This document shows, in pieces, positions 22,219 through 30,541 of a stretch of 48,421 nt of DNA. Both the position numbers and the translations under genes were made by a program. The stretch spans positions 1-48,421 of the forward strand of contig SIBU01000006.1 in the NCBI GenBank assembly GCA_009695005.1. Direction: 5' to 3'. Origin of the DNA: Candidatus Tayloriibacteriota bacterium. Its GTDB lineage: Bacteria > Patescibacteriota > Minisyncoccia > Phycocordibacterales > SIBU01. Within the stretch, counting starts at the first letter, position 1. Each line of letters starts with the position of its first letter. Under the pieces are notes generated by a model that was given only the letters and a program-made list of their open reading frames with translations, was not told where the DNA came from and made no database searches.

Positions 22219-24696
22219 ATGGCTGCAAGAAAAGAAGATAAAGAACCGGAAAAGAAGGCAGAAAAACCGGCCCATATCAATGTTATTTCACGAAATATTT
22301 CGACAGAAATGCGCGAGTCGTATCTAGACTACGCTATGTCGGTTATTACTGCGCGTGCCCTTCCCGATGTTCGTGACGGTTTGAAACCTGTTCATCGCCG
22401 GATTCTTTTTGCCATGAACCAGATGGGTTTAACATCAACCGCTAAATTTAGAAAATCAGCTACGGTTGTTGGAGAAGTTCTCGGTAATTACCACCCTCAC
22501 GGAGATGTTGCTGTTTATGACACTATGGTAAAAATGGTTCAGGATTTCTCGATGCGTTACCCTCTTATTTTTGGTCAAGGAAATTTTGGATCAATCGATG
22601 GTGATCCTGCTGCGGCTCATCGTTACACAGAAGCTAGAATGTCTAAAATTGCGGCTGAGCTTCTTCGAGATATCGAAAAAGAAACCGTAGATTTTCGTCC
22701 AAATTACGACAATTCGAAAAACGAACCAACTGTTTTACCGAGTGTTGTTCCAAACCTTTTGCTTAACGGTACTCTCGGTATTGCCGTAGGTATGGCAACA
22801 AATATTCCGCCTCACAATTTAGGTGAAGTGGTTGATGCTACTGTGCATCTTGTTGATAACAAGAATGCCACTACGGAAGATTTGTTGCAATTTATTAAAG
22901 GGCCGGATTTTCCGACCGGAGGTATTGTTTTTGGAGCAAAAGATCTTCACCATGCATATAGTAGTGGACGAGGAGGTGTAGTGACTCGAGGAGTGGCGGA
23001 AATTACGGAAAATAAAGCTGGTGTAGCACAAATTATCATTACTTCGATACCTTACCGTGTAAATAAATCTGAGCTTATTATACAGATTGCCGATTTGGTT
23101 CGTGAGAAAAAAATCGAAGGCATCAAGGGTCTGCGAGATGAATCTTCCAAAGACATTAGAGTTGCTATTGATTTAAAACAAGGAGCATATCCAGAGAAGA
23201 TTTTGAATTATATATATAAGCACACACAACTTGAAGAAGCTTTTCACTTTAATGTGGTGGCTTTGGTCAATGGAATTCCTCAGACATTGTCGCTTAAAGC
23301 GATTTTGGAGGAATTTGTGGCTCATAGAGTTGTGGTGGTGCGACGCAGAACTGAGTTTGATTTAAGAAAGGCTGAGGATAGGGAGCACATTTTAATCGGC
23401 CTTAAGAAGGCTCTTGACCATATCGATGAAATTATTAAACTCATCAGAAAATCAAAGGATACTCCGGAGGCGCATGCCAATTTGATGAAGCAGTTTAAAT
23501 TTTCCGACCGACAGGCCACTGCAATTCTCGAAATGAAACTTGCTCGTTTGGCCAGTTTGGAGCGCAAGAAAATCGAGGACGAACTTACTGCTGTTCAGGC
23601 TCTTATTAAGACTCTAAAGGAAATTTTGGCCAGCCCAAAGAAAATTTTAGGCATTATTAAAGATGAATTGAATGAAATTAAAGCCAAGTATGGTGATGAT
23701 CGTCGCACGAAAATAATCAAACAGGCTGCAGGCACATTTTCCGAGGAAGATTTGATTCCTGACGTTGAAAGTGTTTTGGTGTTGACCAAGGGTGGTTACA
23801 TTAAACGTACTGATCCTGAAGAATATCGAAAGCAAAAGCGCGGAGGTGTCGGTGTGATTGACCTTGATACTAAGGAGGAAGATTTTGTGACGATGTTTCT
23901 CACAACCACAACTCACAGTGACCTCCTTTTCTTTACGGACAAGGGTAAGGCCTATCAGATAAAGATGTATGAAATTCCTGAAGGTAAACGTGCCACCAAG
24001 GGTAAGTCAATTATGAACTTTATTTCTCTTGCCGAAGACGAGAAAGTGACCAGTATTTTGGCTATGCCGAAAGCTGTAAAAGAATCCAGCTTGTCGCTTC
24101 TTATGGTAACTAAAGAGGGTGTGGGTAAGAAAACTGCAGCTAAGAATTTTCATGATGTTCGTAGGAGCGGTTTGATTGCCATTAAATTACAACAGGGTGA
24201 TCAATTGATTTCCGCTTCCTTTGTTGAAAAAAGCGATGAGTGCATCGTGGCAACTTCAAATGGTCAGTCTATTCGTTTTAGGGAAAGTGATGTTCGAGAG
24301 ATGGGAAGAAATGCCGGTGGCGTTCGTGTAGTTCGTTTGAAAAAAGGAGACGTTCTTGTTGGTTCAGATATCATCAAGAAAAATCAAAAAAATCCAACCT
24401 TGCTTGTGATTATGGAAAACGGTTATGGTAAGAAAACCGATTTGGAGGAATATAAAACGCAGAAACGAGGCGGTTCAGGTATTAAAACTGCCAAAATCAC
24501 ATCAAAGACCGGAAAGCTTATCGCTTCAAAAGTTGTAGATGAGGCGGAGATAGAAGAAGTAATTGCAATTTCAAAGAAAAGTCAGGTTATTCGTGTGGAT
24601 GTAAAGGAAATTCCAATTATCGGAAGACAAACTCAGGGTGTTCGCATTATGAGATTACGAGAAGGGGATTCAATCGCGTCCATTACCTGTCTATAA
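22219..24696 (+). CDS. gyrA: DNA gyrase subunit A
   Basis: The 825-residue protein begins after a short lysine-rich tail with [32 protein letters not shown]. It has the fluoroquinolone-region sequence [16 protein letters not shown] and the active-site tyrosine in HRYTEARM near residue 136. Middle and coiled-coil segments follow, then the six-bladed beta-pinwheel, with a GyrA-box-like QKRGGVGV near residue 536 and KRGGSGI later. The GyrA box distinguishes gyrase from topoisomerase IV ParC and supports true negative supercoiling activity together with GyrB (not in this window). A likely leaderless promoter lies directly upstream. Confidence 0.97.
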   Translation: MAARKEDKEPEKKAEKPAHINVISRNISTEMRESYLDYAMSVITARALPDVRDGLKPVHRRILFAMNQMGLTSTAKFRKSATVVGEVLGNYHPHGDVAVYDTMVKMVQDFSMRYPLIFGQGNFGSIDGDPAAAHRYTEARMSKIAAELLRDIEKETVDFRPNYDNSKNEPTVLPSVVPNLLLNGTLGIAVGMATNIPPHNLGEVVDATVHLVDNKNATTEDLLQFIKGPDFPTGGIVFGAKDLHHAYSSGRGGVVTRGVAEITENKAGVAQIIITSIPYRVNKSELIIQIADLVREKKIEGIKGLRDESSKDIRVAIDLKQGAYPEKILNYIYKHTQLEEAFHFNVVALVNGIPQTLSLKAILEEFVAHRVVVVRRRTEFDLRKAEDREHILIGLKKALDHIDEIIKLIRKSKDTPEAHANLMKQFKFSDRQATAILEMKLARLASLERKKIEDELTAVQALIKTLKEILASPKKILGIIKDELNEIKAKYGDDRRTKIIKQAAGTFSEEDLIPDVESVLVLTKGGYIKRTDPEEYRKQKRGGVGVIDLDTKEEDFVTMFLTTTTHSDLLFFTDKGKAYQIKMYEIPEGKRATKGKSIMNFISLAEDEKVTSILAMPKAVKESSLSLLMVTKEGVGKKTAAKNFHDVRRSGLIAIKLQQGDQLISASFVEKSDECIVATSNGQSIRFRESDVREMGRNAGGVRVVRLKKGDVLVGSDIIKKNQKNPTLLVIMENGYGKKTDLEEYKTQKRGGSGIKTAKITSKTGKLIASKVVDEAEIEEVIAISKKSQVIRVDVKEIPIIGRQTQGVRIMRLREGDSIASITCL

Positions 24697-24814
24697 TTTA
24701 ATGTTATTTCTCCGTTGGCGTGTTAGAATATTGCTTAAGATATTAGGCATGATTTTTTTTGTTATTTAGGTATTGTTTCGATTTTCGATATTAAAATTTC
24801 GAATTTACACTTCA

Positions 24815-25342
24815 ATGTTTAGCGACCCTCAAAAAAATATCGAACAACTCCGACTTTTACCCGACGCTCATGTGGCTGATTTTGGTTCTGGGGCTGGTCA
24901 CTACACTTTAGCTGCCGCAAAAGCTGTTGGAAATATGGGCAGAGTTTACGCTATCGATGTTTTAAAGGAAATGCTTCAAAAGTTGAAGAATCAAGCTGAA
25001 AGAGCTGGATTTATTAATGTTGAGTCTGTTTGGGGAAATATTGAGAAACTGGGTGGTACCAGGCTTGCCGATGCTTCTGTTGATGCGGTACTTGTTTGCA
25101 ATACTCTTTTCCAAGTTGAGGACAAGAAGGATCTTCCTGTGGAGGCCAAGCGAATTCTAAAGCCACATGGAAAGATTCTGGTAGTTGATTGGAAGGAATC
25201 ATTCGGCGGAATGGGGCCACAGTCGGGTCATGTTGTGGACAGTGCCACAGCTAGATCGCTTTTTGAAAAAGTTGGTTTTACCTTCGAAAGGGAAATTTCA
25301 GCTGGCGCTCATCATTATGGTATGATTTTAAGAAGAGCGTAG
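24815..25342 (+). CDS. SAM-dependent methyltransferase (UbiE/Methyltransf_11 type)
   Basis: From ATG 24815 the 175-residue protein reads MFSDPQKNIEQL, motif I VADFGSGAGHYTLAAAKAVG, then VYAIDV, VLVCNTLFQVED and the post-motif-IV LKPHGKILVVDWK. This order is that of small class I methyltransferases; many CPR copies occur near gyrA or pilin genes without known substrate. The ATG at 24815 is preferred to 24773, whose first 14 residues precede the fold. Confidence 0.8.
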   Translation: MFSDPQKNIEQLRLLPDAHVADFGSGAGHYTLAAAKAVGNMGRVYAIDVLKEMLQKLKNQAERAGFINVESVWGNIEKLGGTRLADASVDAVLVCNTLFQVEDKKDLPVEAKRILKPHGKILVVDWKESFGGMGPQSGHVVDSATARSLFEKVGFTFEREISAGAHHYGMILRRA

Positions 25343-25407
25343 TTTAAGCTCCTAGGTCTGATTTAACTTTGTTGATATTAATTTTACTGACAAAAATCTT
25401 CTAAATT

Positions 25408-26676
25408 ATGAAAACTAGTCCATTTCAAATTATAGTTCTTTCGTTTTTTGCAGTATCTATAGTTATCGGAGTTATAGTTTTGTCTTCAATTAAAAGTTCC
25501 AGCCAGGGTCCCGGCGCGACAATAGTAATTTGGGGAACTATGCCACAGCAAGTTTTTAGTTTTTCCACCGCTGCACTGACGCAAACAAACAAAAATTTGA
25601 AGTTTAATTATATAGAGATGAAGTCTGATACCTTTGACAGAGATCTTGTAGAGGCGCTGGCCTCCGGAATTGGTCCAGATGTAATTTTACTTCCGCAAGA
25701 TTATATTGTTAGATTGCGTGATAAAATTTTACCTATGCCTTACACCGCGCTACCTTTGCGGGACTTTATGGATACTTTTATTCAGGAAGGATCTCTGTAT
25801 TTGGATGAAGGCGGGATTCTTGCTGTTCCGTTTACTGTTGATCCTCTTGTTATGTACTGGAACAGGGACTTACTTACAAATGCAGGTATGGCCATACCTC
25901 CTAAAACCTGGAATGAATTCATCACTTTGGCACCGAAACTTACTGTGCGGGATAAGAGCATCAATGTGATAAAAAGTACTGTCGCCTTGGGAGAGTTTAG
26001 AAATATTGCTAATTCTAAAGAGATTGTTTCAGCACTGTTTCTCCAAACTGGTAATCCGATAATGAAGCATGACGCCAGTGGTTTTGGTAGTGCACTTTAT
26101 CCTTCAACTTTGGGTACTGTCGGAGCTATGAATTTTTACACCGATTTTGCCAACCCGGTGAAGCCGAATTATTCATGGAACAGGGCATTGCCAAATTCTC
26201 GCGATATGTTTACGGCAGGGGATTTAGTTTTTTATTTTGGCTTTGCTTCTGAAATCTCTAAAATTCGAGAAAAGAATCCCAATTTGAATTTTGATGTGAC
26301 ATATTTCCCACAACCAAAAAGTGCACCCGTTTTAACCACGTTTGGTCGGATGCAGGGTTTAGCTGTGCTCAAAAGTTCGCCTAACGCTTCACAGGCATTC
26401 GGGGATATTTTAGCCCTTACTTCTGCGGAATCTATTGCTAGTGTCAGCAAGGCAACAAATCTTCCCCCTGTTCGTTTGGATTTGCTTTCTACAAGTTCAG
26501 AGGATCCTTATCAAGCTATATTTTATAGTTCAGCTATCAGGGCTCAAGGTTGGCTTGATCCAAATCCGCAATCGTCACGAACTATTTTTCAGAACATGAT
26601 AGAATCTATCACTAGCGGTGAGCAGGAGGTGGGAGCTGCAATTGATTTGGCCGGGAGGAATTTGAATGGTATTTAA
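25408..26676 (+). CDS. Extracellular solute-binding protein (family 1), membrane-tethered
   Basis: The 422-residue protein has an N-terminal membrane helix (IIVLSFFAVSIVIGVIVLS) and no lipobox cysteine, so it is probably anchored by its uncleaved signal. The body matches family 1 periplasmic-binding proteins: IVIWGTMP at the start, GPDVILLP, then AVPFTVDPLVMYWNRDLLTNAG and PKTWNEFITLAPKL, the typical hinge and sugar-binding lobe. Such proteins capture sugars or oligosaccharides for ABC importers. No permease or ATPase gene is next to it; instead a run of pilin genes starts 16 bases downstream in the same direction. It may serve a distant transporter or have been adopted by the pilus cluster. 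Confidence 0.85.
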   Translation: MKTSPFQIIVLSFFAVSIVIGVIVLSSIKSSSQGPGATIVIWGTMPQQVFSFSTAALTQTNKNLKFNYIEMKSDTFDRDLVEALASGIGPDVILLPQDYIVRLRDKILPMPYTALPLRDFMDTFIQEGSLYLDEGGILAVPFTVDPLVMYWNRDLLTNAGMAIPPKTWNEFITLAPKLTVRDKSINVIKSTVALGEFRNIANSKEIVSALFLQTGNPIMKHDASGFGSALYPSTLGTVGAMNFYTDFANPVKPNYSWNRALPNSRDMFTAGDLVFYFGFASEISKIREKNPNLNFDVTYFPQPKSAPVLTTFGRMQGLAVLKSSPNASQAFGDILALTSAESIASVSKATNLPPVRLDLLSTSSEDPYQAIFYSSAIRAQGWLDPNPQSSRTIFQNMIESITSGEQEVGAAIDLAGRNLNGI

Positions 26677-26692
26677 ATGAATTAAATATAGT

Positions 26693-27190
26693 ATGAATAT
26701 ATCAAGTGGAGCAAGAATAATCGCAACAACACTTTTAATTTTTATAGTTGGATTTTTGGCAGTACCCTTTTTTGTAGTTAATGCTGCTAGTGGATTGGTA
26801 CCTTGCGGAGATAAAGCCTATAACTTGACGGATAATCTTCCGCCTACTGATAAAAATGGTAAATTAAGTATGAAACCTGGTGAAAATGTTGGTGATGTTA
26901 GCAATCCTTGTGGTTGGAATGATTTTATTGTTGGCATTACCAATGTTACCAATTATTTTATAATTATGGGTACTGCAGTTTCAGCTTTAGCTTTCGGATA
27001 TGCTGGTTATCTAATGATGACTGCAGGTGGTGAGATGAGTAAAATTCAAGAGGCGAGGTCCATCTTTGGAAAAGTTTTGGTGGGTTTTCTAATTATGCTT
27101 TCTGCTTGGCTTATTGTTCATGCTATTGATGCCATGTTTATTTCAAATGATTTTATCAGGTCAGATACGACTGGTATCAAGCCAATATAG
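26693..27190 (+). CDS. VirB2/TrbC-like pilin 1
   Basis: The 165-residue product has a signal peptide (TLLIFIVGFLAVPFFVVNAAS), a short Cys-bearing segment with two Cys (CGDKAY..., NPCGWNDF) and two membrane helices flanking a basic loop (MTAGGEMSKIQEARSIFGKVLVGFLIMLSAW). This is the CPR form of VirB2/TrbC pilins. The small cytoplasmic loop with GGE/E-K-x-EAR is shared by the next five genes. Such proteins assemble into a type IV secretion or conjugation-like pilus, although no VirB4 or other ATPase is in this window. Confidence 0.8.
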   Translation: MNISSGARIIATTLLIFIVGFLAVPFFVVNAASGLVPCGDKAYNLTDNLPPTDKNGKLSMKPGENVGDVSNPCGWNDFIVGITNVTNYFIIMGTAVSALAFGYAGYLMMTAGGEMSKIQEARSIFGKVLVGFLIMLSAWLIVHAIDAMFISNDFIRSDTTGIKPI

Positions 27191-27221
27191 TCATATTTAT
27201 AATAACGTTTCAATTTAATTT

Positions 27222-27635
27222 ATGTCTACAGCAAAAAGCAAAAAAATTTATTGGACAATTCTATCGCTAGTTATTGTTTTTTTTCAGAGCAATATTCTTC
27301 ATGCCCAAATCGGTCAAAGTGTTGGTCCAGCACCGATTATTTCAAATCCACTTGGTAGAGGTAACGATACTATTGCAGCTTTTATAGCCATGCTTATGGA
27401 TACTATTTTTCCCATTGCTGCCATGGCCTCAATTTTCTTTATGATTTTCGCTGGTTTTAGGATGGTTTTGTACAGCAGTAATGAGGAAAAACTTGCTGAG
27501 GCTCGTCAAGCATTCCTTTGGACTGTTATCGGTATTGGTGTTTTGTTAGGTGCTAAGGTGTTTTCCGCCGTTGTTTGCGGTACTGTTAATCAGCTTTTGT
27601 CCAGCCCTGCTCAGTTGTCGTGTCCTAGGCCGTAA
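27222..27635 (+). CDS. VirB2/TrbC-like pilin 2
   Basis: The 137-residue protein repeats the architecture: signal helix (IYWTILSLVIVFFQSNILHAQ), then two membrane helices separated by SSNEEKLAEARQAFLWTVIGIGVLLGA. The start follows pilin 1 by 31 bases and pilin 3 starts 17 bases after its stop, so the cluster is one operon. A late Cys pair (VVCGTV, LSCPRP) could form a disulfide. Confidence 0.8.
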   Translation: MSTAKSKKIYWTILSLVIVFFQSNILHAQIGQSVGPAPIISNPLGRGNDTIAAFIAMLMDTIFPIAAMASIFFMIFAGFRMVLYSSNEEKLAEARQAFLWTVIGIGVLLGAKVFSAVVCGTVNQLLSSPAQLSCPRP

Positions 27636-27652
27636 AGTTAATTACTATCAGA

Positions 27653-28018
27653 ATGAGCATTAATATAAAAATTGATAAAAGTCCTACTAGGAGAAAATTA
27701 TCTACTAATTTATGTTTTTATATTTTAGTCGTTTTGTTTCATTTCCCAATTTTTGTTTCTGCATTAGACAAGCCGGAAAATCTTACCGATTTTGTTGGCA
27801 ATTTTATTACATCTCTTGATTTTGTAATAGCCTTTATAGTTTTACTTTCCTTTTTCACTTTTTTAACCGGAATACTAAAATACGTAAATGCGGGCGGAGA
27901 CGAGGAGAGATTAGGTAAAGCCAAACAACTTATCATATACGGTATCTTGGGGCTGTTTGTCATGTTTTCATTTTGGGGGTTGGCAAGTATCGTGTCGAAT
28001 ACCTCTTTAGGTGTTTAA
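27653..28018 (+). CDS. VirB2/TrbC-like pilin 3
   Basis: The 121-residue protein has a signal-like helix after a basic N-terminus (NLCFYILVVLFHFPIFVSA) and the paired membrane helices with NAGGDEERLGKAKQLIIYGILGLFVMFSFWGLASIV. The sequence is close to the pilin core in genes 4 and 5. Confidence 0.8.
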   Translation: MSINIKIDKSPTRRKLSTNLCFYILVVLFHFPIFVSALDKPENLTDFVGNFITSLDFVIAFIVLLSFFTFLTGILKYVNAGGDEERLGKAKQLIIYGILGLFVMFSFWGLASIVSNTSLGV

Positions 28019-28058
28019 ATTTGTACAAGGTAAATAAGTTAAAAGTAAAAGAAAAAAT

Positions 28059-28862
28059 ATGTTAAGAATTAATAAATTCATTTTTGGAAGTTTGGCAATC
28101 TCTGTGTTGCTGGCCAGTTTTATTTTTCCGATTCAACAAGTGTCAGCTGCTTGTACTGAAGCCCAAGTTGATTCATGGCTTGCGGGGAAAAATCTTACTC
28201 GTAATGGGGAAAATCTCCATCAAGCGTATCAGTCGCTTAACGATTGCCCGACAAATGGGGGAGGCATTGGTGATTTTATTGTCCAAATAAACAGAATTTT
28301 AAATTACATCATTCCTTTTCTTGTGGGTCTTGCTGTTTTTCTCATAATTTACGGAATTTTAGGTTATATCTCAAAGGCTGCTGATGAGGAAAAACGCAAA
28401 GAAGCTAAGGATTTTATCATGTGGGGAGTTTTGGGAGTTTTTGCGATGATTTCTGTTTGGGGGTTCATCTCGATCGTTGTGAATTCATTTAATTTAGATA
28501 ACTCCACAAGCATTGTATCTAACAGATATCCCGGTGCAACTATACCCAGTACACAACCTACAAATCTAGTTGATTTGATTGGTCGGGTTAATGGCCTTAT
28601 GAACGCTACTATCCCGTTCTTGATTGGATTGGGAGTTTTCCTTATTATATTCGGTATTTTCAATTACATTCGTCAAGGTGCAAACGAGGAGAAACGTGCC
28701 GAGGCTCGGATGTTTATTCTTTGGGGGGTTATTAGTGTGTTCGTAATGTTGTCAGTTTGGGGTTTTGTTAATATTTTACTAAATACATTTAAATTCGATA
28801 ATACTGTGCCGAGATTAGATGGTGCGAAGGGAATACTAAAAAATCTACAATTACCATCTTAG
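28059..28862 (+). CDS. Double VirB2/TrbC-like pilin (two fused pilin domains)
   Basis: The 267-residue protein carries a signal peptide (SLAISVLLASFIFPIQQVSA) and two consecutive pilin cores: YILGYISKAADEEKRKEAKDF...GVFAMISVWGF and FNYIRQGANEEKRAEARMF...SVFVMLSVWGF. The two halves are clearly similar to each other, so the gene arose by internal duplication. A double pilin would act as a covalently joined dimer in a filament or cap. An acidic-cysteine region precedes the first core (ACTEAQ...NDCPTN). It is the fourth gene of the cluster. Confidence 0.82.
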   Translation: MLRINKFIFGSLAISVLLASFIFPIQQVSAACTEAQVDSWLAGKNLTRNGENLHQAYQSLNDCPTNGGGIGDFIVQINRILNYIIPFLVGLAVFLIIYGILGYISKAADEEKRKEAKDFIMWGVLGVFAMISVWGFISIVVNSFNLDNSTSIVSNRYPGATIPSTQPTNLVDLIGRVNGLMNATIPFLIGLGVFLIIFGIFNYIRQGANEEKRAEARMFILWGVISVFVMLSVWGFVNILLNTFKFDNTVPRLDGAKGILKNLQLPS

Positions 28863-28990
28863 TTTTGTTATCACTAATCCACAGTTTGCTTGCTAATATA
28901 CTCTTGAACAAGATATAATATAAGCTGATATTACAAAAAATAAAAGGTCGTTTTGTTCTCAATTATCAATTTAGAATTAATTAATTATAA

Positions 28991-29395
28991 ATGAAAAAAT
29001 ATATCATAGGTTCGTCAGTTGCAACAACGCTCACTGTTTTTGCTCAAAGTGCTTTTGCACAAGCAGCACTAATAAATGTAAAGCCAGCTACTTTTGATAG
29101 CTCAGGCTTAGGGGGTCTTATAGTGGCTGTAAATCGAATTGTTAATTACATTGTGCCATTCCTGGTCGGTCTTGCTGTCCTAGTAGTTATTTACGGAGTG
29201 TTCGGTTTTATCAGTAACGCCGCTGATGAAGAGGCTCGCGCAAGTGCAAAGCAGTTCATCATCTGGGGCATTATCGGTATCTTTATCATGCTTTCAGTTT
29301 GGGGCTTGGTAACTATTTTGGAAGGAACTTTGGTCTTGACTAAAGATGCTTCTGGTATTAAAACTCCAACTGTAAGTACTACTATAGTTCCATAG
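28991..29395 (+). CDS. VirB2/TrbC-like pilin 5
   Basis: The 134-residue protein has a cleavable signal peptide (TTLTVFAQSAFAQA) and the core ISNAADEEARASAKQFIIWGIIGIFIMLSVWGLVTIL. A gap of 128 bases separates it from the double pilin, larger than the other spacings, so a second promoter is possible here. Confidence 0.8.
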   Translation: MKKYIIGSSVATTLTVFAQSAFAQAALINVKPATFDSSGLGGLIVAVNRIVNYIVPFLVGLAVLVVIYGVFGFISNAADEEARASAKQFIIWGIIGIFIMLSVWGLVTILEGTLVLTKDASGIKTPTVSTTIVP

Positions 29396-29402
29396 TTAAC
29401 TA

Positions 29403-29651
29403 ATGAACGAGGTAACTATTCTTGTTAATAAAATCAGCACATATATTCTCAAGCCACTGATTTATTTAATGTTTGCTGTAGCAACCCTTGTGTTTATTTG
29501 GGGCATTCGAGGCTACATAGGTTCAGCTGATGACGCTGAAGCAAGGGCAAAAGGTGCTCAGCAGATGATTTGGGGTATTGTTGGAATGGCAATAATGATT
29601 GGTGCAGTAGCACTTGTTGAGATTATTAAGAATACTGCCACTGTATTGTAA
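29403..29651 (+). CDS. Minimal VirB2/TrbC-like pilin 6
   Basis: The 82-residue protein is the pilin core without a separate signal peptide: two membrane helices with GSADDAEARAKGAQQMIWGIVGMAIMIGAVALVE between them. It starts 7 bases after the previous stop and the operon ends at the strong terminator at 29665. Small size and lack of a leader suggest a minor subunit. Confidence 0.78.
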   Translation: MNEVTILVNKISTYILKPLIYLMFAVATLVFIWGIRGYIGSADDAEARAKGAQQMIWGIVGMAIMIGAVALVEIIKNTATVL

Positions 29652-29664
29652 AGATTTTGGGAAA

Positions 29665-29706
29665 AACAACCCCCGTTTCGCCTTGCGAAACGGGGGTTGT
29701 TTTATT
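29665..29706 (+). terminator. Terminator of the pilin operon
   Basis: A 17-bp perfect stem (29665-29681 with 29685-29701) with loop CTT, then TTATTT. The core CCGTTTCGC is shared with the tsaD palindrome. Confidence 0.9.
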
Positions 29707-29720
29707 TCTGCAAAGGAAAA

Positions 29721-29748
29721 GGCGGGAATTGATAAATCAATTCCCGCC
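29721..29748 (-). terminator. Terminator of the SPFH operon
   Basis: GGCGGGAATTGA (29721-29732) and TCAATTCCCGCC (29737-29748) with loop TAAA; on the minus strand TTTTCCTTT follows. It separates two convergent operons. Confidence 0.8.
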
Positions 29749-29764
29749 ATGTTTTGTACCTTTA

Positions 29765-30541
29765 TTATCTTCGAATTACTTCTACGACAACAGGTACAGT
29801 TTCAGCCTCTATCCAGATGATTTTACTTCCTGCAAATTCAAAGTATCTGTCATCCTCATTACTTTGTGGCTTGCCATGCCACATTAACCGTCGACTATCG
29901 GTATTTCGACCATCAACTCGAGCCCAGTATCTCTGATCAGGTGAAATGGCCCTGATTTCAAACTTCCATGATTCTGGAATCGGAATTGCGACTTCGCTAC
30001 CAAGTGGTGCCGTGTAGTAGTGCAACGGTCTGCCACCACTTGCAACACCTCCACCAAGATTAACCTGATTGATTCTGTCTTCAATTGTTGTGAACTTAGA
30101 AGACAGCATCGAGGCAGTTAAGAGTAGAAGTACAATGACTACAATCCTAAACAGAATCCCAGTTGTACTTAAACCGCCCTTAGGTTCTGTCGAGTGTGAG
30201 TGATCATCTTCACCGCTTGCTGTTTGTTTAGCCTCCTTCGTGGGTTGTCCAAAAAAGAGGCAAAATATGGCAAGACCTGCGATTACCCACAACCAGAAGA
30301 ATCCGCCGTGAGTCGTTTGAAGCTTCTCCCATTCTCGTGGATAGAAGTGATAGATGTTGGCTAAAATGAAAGCTTCAATTATGAAGACAGCTATCATTTT
30401 CCATCCATTGCTTAGCCACCCCACTTTAAGTTTGGGGAACTTGATTTTTAATTTATGGACTAATACCATCCCAACCACAACCAGCGCGATTATACCAACC
30501 ATCCAACTAGTCAGATCAACGGTTGCCATCTTAGTTATCAT
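29765..30541 (-). CDS. Multi-pass membrane protein, partner of the SPFH protein
   Basis: The 258-residue protein has hydrophobic segments near residues 15-30, 48-64, 80-97 and 128-148, with a His/Asp/Ser-rich linker (GEDDHSHSTEP) before the last, and a C-terminal beta domain of about 90 residues outside or inside the membrane (VAIPIPESWKFEIRAISPDQ). Its ATG overlaps the stop of the SPFH gene (ATGA), so the two are translationally coupled, which argues that they form one complex. I do not recognise a family. Confidence 0.75.
   Translation of the reverse strand: MITKMATVDLTSWMVGIIALVVVGMVLVHKLKIKFPKLKVGWLSNGWKMIAVFIIEAFILANIYHFYPREWEKLQTTHGGFFWLWVIAGLAIFCLFFGQPTKEAKQTASGEDDHSHSTEPKGGLSTTGILFRIVVIVLLLLTASMLSSKFTTIEDRINQVNLGGGVASGGRPLHYYTAPLGSEVAIPIPESWKFEIRAISPDQRYWARVDGRNTDSRRLMWHGKPQSNEDDRYFEFAGSKIIWIEAETVPVVVEVIRR

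Noticed and set aside
25408-29651. Sugar ABC importer operon
   Set aside because: Only the binding protein is present; the following genes are pilin-like, with no permease or ATPase.
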